This document shows positions 58,401 to 64,000 of a stretch of 64,000 bases of DNA, in pieces. Positions within the stretch are counted from its first letter, which is position 1, and each line of letters starts with the position of its first letter. Below the pieces are notes generated by a model. The model was given only the letters and a program-made list of their open reading frames with translations. It did not search any database and was not told the origin of the DNA. Both the position numbers and the translations under genes were made by a program. The stretch lies in NCBI GenBank assembly GCA_016648135.1, contig JADDOH010004213.1, positions 62,001 through 126,000 on the forward strand, written 5' to 3'. The DNA is from Agrypnia vestita (lineage: Eukaryota; Arthropoda; Insecta; Trichoptera; Phryganeidae).

Positions 58401-60644
58401 TCTAAATTTCGTCTGTTGGATTATTTTTTTTGTATATATTTTTCATATTTATTTTTAATCAACATGATACAGTAGCCGGCAAACATCTTGAAATTCTGCG
58501 GCGTAGTGGGGGGACGTTTGCGCATCTACCTTCCCACCAACGAGACCCAAATTTCGTCTTCTGCGCATTCCCCCACTTAGCCAAAGAATTTCATGAAGTT
58601 TGCCGGCAACTGTATAATGTTTCTCAAAGGCGTAGGATTTTAAGGTTAGTGATAAAATACAAAAAAATATAGAAAATATAATACATAATTTTGACATTTC
58701 AAACTCAAGCAGTTCATATTATAAAATACATGAAAAAACCATGCCGTAAAAGTACTGTGCAGTTTTACATAAAACTGTAAATGTAAATGGTAAACAAATA
58801 AAAAAAATGAAAAAATTTGGTTGGTCAGAGTATTCAGGGCGAAAATAAAACCTATTTACATTTACTGTGCTAATTTTTTTTCAGCATAATTTACTCCGTT
58901 TCCTTTTTATTCGGTTAGTGTCTTTAGTACAAAATTTAGGAAAGTGTAGTTTCACTAAAAGCCAATGTCAGCTTGTTGGATTATTCCTGCCTATTAATTA
59001 TCATAGCTTCTGCTCTAGATTGCTTTTATGAGAATGGTTGATGCATTTTTATATATAAATGAAAATATTAATATCAGTAGGTAATATTTTTTATGAAAAA
59101 GTCTTATGGAACACTACTGTACTCATCCTTTACTCGCTACACAGTAGACATTGTCTCAATTCAGTAAGTGCGCAGTTTGTAGTAAGTGCCCACAAAGTAT
59201 CTTCGAAAAAAATGACACTAGATAGTCACTTCTACACAAATATACGAAGGCTCTAATTGAAAAATTGAAAAATCAAATTGAAAAAAAAATCACTGAAAAT
59301 GGCTATATTACGGAAAAGTAATCATTACACAATGAAAATTGTTTTTCCACACAAATTGGAAAAATGTAAACGCCTATAGGCGTTTTCAGCACTGGACGTG
59401 TTAAAGTGAATGAATTTTTCATATTAGATATAAGTTACTGTAATATCCAACGTTTTGTAAAAAATAAGTCAGAAATATTGGAAAAACTAGTTGCTTCGAC
59501 ATTTTCGACTCATAATTAAGGCAGGAATCTACCTGTAAAGTATTGTGGACTAGCTCTGTTACACCCTGTATATTATATTTCACTACAGTGATTAGGTTTC
59601 ATGCCTAATGAAGTACCTACGTTAAAAATAAAAAATAAAATAATTCTAAAATCTATATTCATGTGTCTCATATCTAGTAGCAAAAACTTTGGGGGAGTCT
59701 TCTTCATTCAATTTTGAAAAGAAACTATCATTTAACTTTGGATGAAATCTAAACAGTTAAGGAGATAAGCGACATTAAATTTATTAAATATTTCTGATTA
59801 TCAAGCGTTAGACTATCAAGAAATTTATTTATATCGAATGTTAAAAATTCATTTGCTTCGATTCAAGACAAATAAAATTATTGTAATCGTGCAGAAATAT
59901 GAACCAATTTTTTTTTGTAAGGTTTTAATCAGATTATGTGATTTGTATCAAAGAAAATGAATTTGTGATATTCAATATAATTTATTTTCATGATATTTTA
60001 AGGTTCTACAGAAGATAAATCAGAAGTATTGAAAAAATGCAAACTTGCGAAGAGGTCTCCGCAGAAGTTTTAGGTACTAGCTGTGAGACACACTGTATAT
60101 GTTTTTTAATAATACTATTATTCTTATATTATATATATAAATAAATATCATATATATATATAAATACTCAAACGCGAGTTAAGCTTAACGAAAACAGCGT
60201 AACATCTTTAGGGCCGGTTTTTGCAAGTTGGTTTTAAGTAAAAGTTCGTCTAAAGCATAGATTTTTACGGAAACGATATTTTGATTGGCGGAGAACGCAA
60301 AAATCTATACTTTAGACAAAATATTACTATAAACCGAGTTAATGCAACCGACCCTTAGTAGCGTTAGTGACGGAGATTGTTCAATAGAGAATTATATATT
60401 TTGATTATTTATTAATCAAAAATAGAGTTATTTCAAGCTTTTTTAAAAATAAATTGACTACTTGCGGCTGGTAAATAGTGGTGAAATTGCGAACTATTGT
60501 CTATTTGCCATCCTCAGACCAATGAGTATGTAGCTAGTTCTCACCGATAGGAGCAAGCCGAGACTCTTGTGATCCGTGAAGTTATTTCCTTCCGTTAGCA
60601 CGTGGTTATCGCACAAAAGTGATATCGCTTCGAAATCCTTCCGT
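46318..60644 (-). CDS. ppk-like: Pickpocket-type DEG/ENaC sodium channel, ten exons, N-terminus outside window
   Basis: Ten exons join in phase: 60644-60545, 57740-57589, 56614-56503, 55803-55711, 54787-54648, 53938-53808, 53700-53641, 50618-50414, 47978-47805, 46447-46318. Total 1297 nt encode 431 residues plus stop. In order one sees ISLLCDNHVL, CKWK-S--NCSTLFSPILTDEGLCFSFN, EGWSLEKGYP, GLTIAMRAY, GFKVLLHNPSEIPR, CFFPSERWLKYYKVYS--NCELECLTN, CGCVSISMP, CFCLPACTAIAYD, then the pre-TM2/TM2 segment FLANCGGLLGLFLGFSFLSL with the G-x-S filter, VEIIYFLTLR and a basic tail. These are hallmark degenerin/ENaC features (finger and palm cysteines, TM2), so it is a plasma-membrane, probably Na+-permeable trimeric channel subunit. 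TM1 and about 100-150 N-terminal residues are missing, because they lie beyond 64000. N-glycosylation motifs NFT, NCS, NYT and NES are present. Paralogue identity (for example ppk28-like) is not settled. Confidence 0.93.
47000..47500. other. Intron sequence of the channel gene, no element recognised
   Basis: Short plus-strand frames at 47021-47215 and 47305-47490 have no recognisable product. Part of the 1.36-kb last intron. Confidence 0.3.
47805..47978 (-). CDS. Channel gene, TM2 exon
   Basis: Acceptor TGTGTCCTAG, donor GTACAA (weak). Encodes VNMARTVLFFKETQFITSQR, SELYGQTDFLANCGGLLGLF, LGFSFLSLVEIIYFLTLR. This holds the pre-TM2 amphipathic segment and TM2 with GLFLGFS. The frame would otherwise run to YN-stop, three codons past the donor, giving a shortened product if the intron were retained. 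Confidence 0.9.
48600..49060 (-). pseudogene. Jockey/CR1-like LINE reverse-transcriptase remnant in intron
   Basis: Minus strand reads RLEIEERLLWTNHIRALLKK near 48980-49050 and GIIIWSQCTNSQVQGMIQRT, LNRALKIIFNINRYTRTTDL near 48750-48890, with frame changes between. The W--HI--L-KK, then YG--IW-----------Q-R-+R-I order is that of the region after the RT palm in jockey/CR1-type elements. It lies in the channel intron, same orientation. Confidence 0.55.
49225..49345. other. GC-rich patch in intron
   Basis: GCCTGCCACGTCAATTTGCA, CTGTCGGGAGGGGTCCGCAC and ACGCTCTCGCCACGGACAGA stand out from AT-rich DNA. It is inside the channel intron. Either an old MITE or an intronic regulatory block; no splice-consistent exon was found. 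Confidence 0.3.
49700..50020 (+). repeat. Non-LTR retrotransposon fragment (family A), antisense to the channel gene
   Basis: The plus strand gives FEMWIHRRMLRVHTFQQH (across two frames), ELLIRVEKYGLLRQILEGKI and LLYGCGTLTLK. The C-terminal ORF2 motif order YG---W-L------FE-W-YRRMLR is recognisable but shifted by indels. Confidence 0.6.
50414..50618 (-). CDS. Channel gene, CFCLPAC exon
   Basis: Acceptor TATGTGTTGCAG, donor GTGGGT after CCGGA. Encodes DNLLTREIQKGLAQQGMLTL, AQELDDLASQCFCLPACTAI, AYDIETSQADFNWQKVFAAY and KENISEYPD. The CxCLPxC motif is characteristic of the extracellular cysteine-rich region just before TM2. The donor choice is set by phase (the last two bases GA join C to give D). 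Confidence 0.9.
50752..50940 (-). repeat. tRNA-derived SINE, copy 2, in intron
   Basis: Minus-strand head TAGTGTAGTGGTAATGTC and GGTGGTTCGAGCCCC are A- and B-box regions; body GCACAAGCGCTTAGC and ATTGATGCGACACG; A-rich tail at 50752-50760. Same family and same polarity as 12190-12372. Confidence 0.8.
51395..51835 (-). repeat. Non-LTR retrotransposon 3' end (family B) in intron
   Basis: Plus-strand TCTTCTGCTTTGGCACACCA, CATACATCTTCTCATG, TTGTTGAAGCTTCTGATAGA and GGTCATGTCAGGTCTTCTG follows the order of 18050-18400 and, inverted, 16437-16750. The ORF on the plus strand is a shadow. Confidence 0.55.
52465..53130. repeat. Possible hAT-type end and GC-rich block in intron
   Basis: AGTGTTTTTTAACCTGTGGG followed by TTGTGACCCCCAGGGGGTCG resembles the ends of hAT-like elements (hairpin GACCCCC/GGGGGTC). 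The minus-strand stretch at 52880-52960 reads EYCSTTGRFVIHEDERK without a clear family. 52995-53120 is GC-rich (GTGCGTGCGTGCTCGGCG). Boundaries are not defined. Confidence 0.3.
53641..53700 (-). CDS. Channel gene, 60-nt microexon
   Basis: Acceptor TTATGTTGTTTAG, donor GTAATG. Encodes NESTPICSAGKVTCMAKAQ, with the P-IC----C cysteine pair of the family. It is flanked by phase-1 junctions on both sides (C|GT = R and G|AC = D). Confidence 0.9.
53808..53938 (-). CDS. Channel gene, NC-EC cysteine exon
   Basis: Acceptor TTTAATTAAAG, donor GTGAGT. Encodes RQCFFPSERWLKYYKVYSQK, NCELECLTNYTLASCGCVSI, SMP. The Y-Y--Y----C--EC and C-CV pattern is the classical degenerin consensus. Confidence 0.92.
54648..54787 (-). 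CDS. Channel gene, LLHNPSEIP exon
   Basis: Acceptor CGTATTTCAG, donor GTTTGG. Encodes VLLHNPSEIPRVSQQYFRVP, LGQEVIVAIKPIMMTTSESL, RNYDPK. F-VL-H-P-E-P and the TTSESL/RNY-P--R segment are conserved pickpocket features. Confidence 0.9.
55711..55803 (-). CDS. Channel gene, GLTI exon
   Basis: Acceptor TTGTTTATCAG, donor GTGCGT. Encodes 31 residues GAGTKAGLTIAMRAYSYDLD, YICRGPVQGFK, symmetrical phase 0. This is the short palm-domain exon before GFKVLLHNP. Confidence 0.9.
56503..56614 (-). CDS. Channel gene, GWSLEKGYP exon
   Basis: Acceptor GTTCGAACAATTTCCAG, donor GTAAGT. Encodes LQSQYNYLNHGKMSEGWSLE, KGYPATAPLDTYPVRGT. GW--E-GY and YP-R are conserved in pickpocket proteins. Confidence 0.9.
57589..57740 (-). 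CDS. Channel gene, CKWK / LTDEGLCFSFN exon
   Basis: Acceptor TATGTATGTAG, donor GTAAGT. Encodes VAPNFDEMMWICKWKTSIDN, CSTLFSPILTDEGLCFSFNM, LNAEELFRMDE. C-W---, C--LF-P-LTDEG-C--FN is a strong family signature. A transposon TIR begins only 31 bp upstream of the acceptor (57774), leaving a poor pyrimidine tract. Confidence 0.92.
57774..59568. mobile_element. 1.8-kb element with ~100-bp inverted ends and TA target site in channel intron
   Basis: TA at 57772-57773 and 59569-59570 flanks inverted ends: CAGGATGTAGACATCCACAA, TACTTTACAGGTGGATT, AATTATGAGTCGAAAATGTC on the left, and their complement on the right (GACATTTTCGACTCATAATT, ATCTACCTGTAAAGTATTGT, CACCCTG). Shares inner-arm sequence (GTCAGAAATATTGG) with other MITEs here. 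No transposase was recognised inside. It contains the nested MITE at 58470-58612. Confidence 0.7.
58470..58612. mobile_element. 143-bp MITE with TA target site nested in the 1.8-kb element
   Basis: TA at 58468-58469 and 58613-58614 flank inverted ends CAGTAGCCGGCAAACATCTT and AAGTTTGCCGGCAACTG (complement CAGTTGCCGGCAAACTT). Arms extend about 55 bp (TGAAATTCTGCGG..GTAGTGGGGG against TGAAATTCTTTGGCTAAGTG). Overlapping frames on both strands are translations of these arms. Confidence 0.75.
59660..60095. mobile_element. 436-bp MITE of the AGTAGCAAAAACTTTGG family in intron
   Basis: Left end TGTGTCTCATATCTAGTAGC, AAAAACTTTGGGGG is matched by inverted CGCAGAAGTTTTAGGTACTA, GCTGTGAGACACACTG. Arms carry GGAGATAAGCGACATTAAAT and its complement-like AATGCAAACTTGCGAAGAGG. 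Same family as 43240-43560 and 7758-8317. Confidence 0.6.
60211..60355. mobile_element. Tourist/PIF-Harbinger-type MITE with TTA duplication, 190 bp from an exon
   Basis: TTA at 60208-60210 and 60356-60358 flank inverted ends GGGCCGGTTTTTGCAAG and TTAATGCAACCGACCC (complement GGGTCGGTTGCATTAA). An inner inverted pair CTAAAGCATAGATTTTTA / AAAAATCTATACTTTAG is present. A 3-bp TWA duplication with G/C-rich ends is the PIF/Harbinger MITE pattern. Confidence 0.65.
60545..60644 (-). CDS. Channel gene, most 5' exon in window
   Basis: Acceptor TTATTTCTAG, donor GTGAGA. Encodes RKDFEAISLLCDNHVLTEGN, NFTDHKSLGLLLS; LSLLCD is a conserved mark of the extracellular part after TM1. Begins with one base that completes a codon from the preceding exon, so at least one more coding exon lies above 60644; none was found up to 64000. 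Confidence 0.85.
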
Positions 60645-60659
60645 CTAGAAATAAATTAA

Positions 60660-61835
60660 ATCAAAGATTAAATTACACAAAATGGTTTCTCGAAAATAAA
60701 AATTCGAGTAACAAACTGGGCTCAAAAGTCATAACCTATTCCTTTATTAATAGAGGTAGGTACCTACCCCTATGGTACAGTGTAACAGTGGCGGATTTAT
60801 AGTAGCGCATGTCGCAATTTCAAGAGGGCCCTCGAATCACTGAGAAAAGGGGTGTTTTATTTATTTATATATTCTAAAACAATGGTGATAGATATGAACA
60901 ATATTGGTTGGACTACGCCTGTCTCACTAGAAGAGGCAGGCATAGTTTACAATGCTGCTTACAAAAGAACAAGTACTTAACTCCTTATTTAAATTTGGTG
61001 TAAATAAAAATAGTGAGATAAAATGCAGTATGCAGTAATTACAACAGACATAATCTAATTTGTTAGGATAAGTGTAATTTTTTGTCTGCCCATATTTCCA
61101 ATCCAGTCATTTATTTGGTATTTTTTATTTTTGGTCTATTATCATAGGATTATTTATATTGATTTAAATTTTGAAATATGCTGTTAAAAAAGTCTGGATC
61201 CAAACTAGTTGAGACACTTTATAATAAGTAGTATGTGTTCTTGGATTTGTAAATTAAGTTTGTTTGCTCGTGTGACAATTATCGTTCATTTTAAAATGTG
61301 TTTTTTTGTTTGTTTGTGCATTTTAGAGTAACCATGAATCACGGAGTAAACAAGTTACCTACTATAAACTCATTCGTATAAGTGGAAACTGATTAAATTT
61401 TTACTGCTCGCTTTTAATTTAATCAAATAAAACAATGCTAATTTATTAGCTAATTACGTATTGCATTGACCGTCGGAGTACACACAAAACATACAGTATG
61501 CTAGTAAATATGGAATATATAGTAACAATTTCATGCCTGGACGTGCGCGCAGTTCTTACAAAAAAATAGACCTTTAGATTTAAATTCGCTACAGTACGAA
61601 AAATTTACTTGCTATAGAACTACATGAAATTCGCAGAAAAAAGATAGGGCGAATATAATACGGCTTCAGTAGGTATATATTCAGTTTAATACGAAATTTT
61701 TACAGATTAAAGAAAAAAAAATGCGTGCAAATAAGTAAAATATGGGAAGCATTTATATGATGTTGTGTACCTACAGAAACAGTTGTGAGTAAAAAAAACT
61801 CTAGCCGTAGCTACAGATTACTGGTTCTTCTTTAA
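60660..61835. other. Intron (or upstream) sequence of the channel gene, no exon found
   Basis: Searched on the minus strand for the missing TM1-side exon (PFPAV-ICPE type) without success. AT-rich; a poly(A)-like GAAAAAAAAATGC at 61710-61722 is the only notable feature. Confidence 0.4.
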
Positions 61836-61839
61836 GTGT

Positions 61840-62175
61840 CCTGTTGACGGTGACCCGAGAGAAACCATCTCTATCTCGGGTAGCTCGCAGTAGTTCCTCG
61901 ACTTTTCTTATCCCTGTCCATTCTCGGATATTTCTGATACAGGACATATGTTTTCTTCAGACTCCTCTGCAGCCTTCAATCTTCACTTCGACAACTAACT
62001 GATGTGGGGTATATATTCCCCCTCTCATTATGTGACCTAAATACGACGTCTTACGGAGTGTTGTGATTGTTGTAAACAGTTCTCTTTGGACATTCGCTCT
62101 GTGTAAGACTTTGGTATTAGTTATCATGTCGATCCAGGATATCTTTAACACTCTGCGGTGAATCCACATTTCGAA
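61840..62175 (-). pseudogene. Non-LTR retrotransposon ORF2 C-terminus (family A), minus strand
   Basis: The minus strand from 62175 reads FEMWIHRRVLKISWIDMITN, TKVLHRANVQRELFTTITTL, RKTSYLGHIMRGGIYTPHQL, VVEVKIEGCRGV, the standard E-W-+RR-L+I-W-D---N--VL-R------L---I--R+--YLGH-MR------L---I-EGKIEG order. Broken after CRGV; a further piece ARDRDGFSRVTVN follows (61845-61895). Confidence 0.75.
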
Positions 62176-62273
62176 CGCTTTTAAGCGCTTACGACTAAAA
62201 TTTTAAATTCTATTTTTATAAGACAAGGATAAAGCAAATGTTCATAGTTAGCCATGTACTTACAAAACAAATA

Positions 62274-63560
62274 TTAGGTCCTTACATATGAAATTGGCGT
62301 TTAGTATGGGAGGAACATAAAGCTGATTTTTTTTTATTATAATATATTTATTTAATCAAAGTATGTACCATTGCTATCTATACACTTTTGCCATCTCATA
62401 GGTAGTTCATCGATCCCTTTACTAAAAAAACCATTTGGACGGGAATCAATAAAATCTTTGAAGGCGGTTTGGACTGCCCCATCGGAGTTGAATTTTTTCC
62501 TTTGCAAGAAGTTATCCAAATTTCGAAAAAATGGTAATCTGTTGGGGCAAGGTCCGGAGAGTACGGTGGATGTCTTAGACATTCCAATTGAAGCTCCTCT
62601 AATTTGGTAGCCGTCTGTTGTGCAGTGTGTGGTCTAGCGTTATCATGAAGCAGCAGTGGCCTAGAGCGATTAACCAGCCTCGGTTGTTTAGCAGCTAGCT
62701 TTTCCATCATGGTTTGCAGTTGCTGACAATAGACATCTGCCGTAATCGTCTGGCCATATTTAAGAAAGCTGTAGTGAACGACACCAGCACTAGTCCACCA
62801 AACGCTCACAAGTAACTTTTTTGGAGTCAATTTTCGCTTGGGGCATGGTTTGGCTGGTTCGGCAGGGTTCCGCCATTGCGATGAGCGCTTCCGATTATCG
62901 TACAGGATCCACTTTTCATCACAGGTAATGATTCGATTTAAAATCCCTTCATTTTGTGCCGGTTGAGTAATGCAACGCAGCAGTCAACGCGCGTTTGTTG
63001 ATTTGCTTCACTCAATTCGTGAGGTACCCACCTTTCAAGCTTTTTCACCTTACCAATTTGCTTCAAGTGGATTAAAACAGTTTTATCACTACCACCGACC
63101 TCAGCCTGCAGCTAACTCGATGTGGTTTGCGATGGATCCGCTTCCACAATAGCCTTCAATTCTTCATTATCAACTTTGGTCTCCGGCCGTCCACGGGGCT
63201 TGTTCTGCAGGTCGAAATTTCCAGAACGAAAACGTTGGAACCAAAAACGCACTGTGTTTTTTTTTGCAGCACCGTCGCCATACACATCATTAATCCTTCG
63301 AGCCGTTTCTGCAGCACCGGTGCCACGGTGGAACTCGTACTCGTAAATAACGCGATATTTCAAGTTTTTCATTTTGTAAACTGAGTGACGCAAAGAAAAA
63401 AACAATTGAGGAAAAAACAAATGAATTATAATTTTCAAAACACAAATATATGAGTAAATAGCTGTATAAATTTGGATTTGGAATTCCTAACCAAAGAGAA
63501 GATATTTGAGATCAAATTTGCCAGTACGGCAAAACGCCAATTTCATATGTAAGCACCTAA
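62274..63560 (-). mobile_element. mariner transposon relic (DD34D type) with intact TIRs and TA site
   Basis: TA at 62272-62273 and 63561-63562 flanks inverted ends TTAGGTCCTTACATATGAAA (left) and TTTCATATGTAAGCACCTAA (right), which differ at one position over about 28 bp (continuing TTGGCGTTT). Length 1287 bp is that of a full mariner. The minus-strand transposase is disrupted by several frameshifts. Confidence 0.9.
62352..63372 (-). pseudogene. mariner transposase, full length but frameshifted
   Basis: Starts MKNLKYRVIYEYEFHRGTGA at 63372 (helix-turn-helix part: ETARRINDVYGDGAAKKNTV, RFWFQRFRSGNFDL, then GRPETKVD). A one-base loss near 63113 breaks QTTSELAAG. The rest continues as DKTVLIHLKQIGKVKKLERW, HELSEANQQTRVDCC, then ITCDEKWILYDN (first catalytic D), TPKKLLVSVWWTSAGVVHYS, LLLHDNARPHTAQQTA (second D) and YSPDLAPTDYHFF (third D, 34 residues later: DD34D). 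Further frameshifts lie near 62950, 62825 and 62540; the last part NLDNFLQRKKFNSDGAVQTA ends at YFD-stop. All catalytic residues survive, but no single frame does. Confidence 0.88.
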
Positions 63561-63564
63561 TATT

Positions 63565-64000
63565 TGTACATCTAGAATATTACCCTTCTGTTTCCTCCTA
63601 AATATTTAACAAATAATTTGGCAATGCAGTAATATAATGAAAATGCCTTCAAAATTGAAAAGGTTATATTATGTACCTACTTGTTTATTTATTGAATAAA
63701 ATTGTGTTCTTCTTTATTATTTTAAGAAATATTTGAAACACATATGATATTTATAATTTTATAGATTGTTTTGCAAAAATTATAAAAAATCCAAAAGTTA
63801 TAAAAGGGAAGATTCTCAGAAAAAGGGCAGCATTTTTTCGGCATTATTCGGATCAGTTGGTCAGAGAGCATTTTTAGTAATTTTTCAAATCAGTATCTTC
63901 GTGCCAGTTTTTTAAATCTTTTTTCCTTTTGGTCGCTATTTTTGAAGGATTTTCCCTTTGGTCGCTCAATATAATTTATAATTTCATTTCGTATTTTATT
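63565..64000. other. AT-rich sequence at right edge, nothing recognised
   Basis: Presumably continuing intron of the channel gene, since a further upstream exon is required and not seen. Contains a short repeat TTTTGGTCGCTATTTTTGAA / TTTGGTCGCTCAATA. Confidence 0.35.

Noticed and set aside
60645..64000. Missing TM1-side exon of the channel gene
   Set aside because: No minus-strand sequence with a PFPAV-ICPE-type motif and fitting donor phase was found; the exon is presumed beyond the window.

Overview
The window reads as AT-rich, repeat-dense insect nuclear DNA. The evidence is a spliced pickpocket-type DEG/ENaC channel gene with GT-AG introns and long transposon-filled introns, plus mariner, piggyBac-like, hAT, non-LTR, tRNA-SINE and long-inverted-repeat elements. 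I cannot fix the insect order from sequence alone. No bacterial-style operon, CRISPR array or rRNA was seen.

Two host protein genes can be supported, both on the minus strand and both running off the window. (1) At the far left, positions 1-416 hold an uninterrupted 138-codon reading frame that starts at an ATG preceded by an in-frame stop and continues past the left edge. It looks like the N-terminus of an N/Q/S-rich, probably nuclear protein, and a CpG-rich block with a perfect TGACGTCA site lies just upstream. (2) From 60644 down to 46318, ten exons splice in perfect phase into the last 431 residues of a pickpocket/DEG-ENaC channel: the extracellular domain, TM2 and the cytoplasmic tail. 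The exons encoding the N-terminus and TM1 must lie beyond 64000.

The rest is a transposon landscape. Positions 2-8.4 kb hold a piggyBac-like relic and several long-inverted-repeat MITEs, including a MITE inside a MITE. Positions 8-20 kb hold non-LTR retrotransposon 3' ends, a tRNA-SINE and a palindromic pair of tRNA-like sequences. Positions 21-24 kb hold two fold-back insertions with 15-bp and 12-bp target duplications; they carry a CTGATGA...GAAAC motif reminiscent of a hammerhead core and of Penelope-like elements. Positions 31.6-32.3 kb are an ~82-bp minisatellite. Positions 36.7-39.9 kb are a hAT transposon split by a 2.1-kb transposon of unclear class. Positions 40.3-42 kb are a non-LTR reverse-transcriptase relic split by a 908-bp TTAA-flanked element. 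The pickpocket introns contain further LINE, SINE and MITE insertions, and a mariner relic with intact TA target site lies at 62.3-63.6 kb.

The strongest new points are the assembled channel gene, the unlisted left-edge gene, two nested insertions that can be dated relative to each other because removing them rejoins a transposase or RT domain at the exact target site, and the fold-back CTGATGA/GAAAC family.
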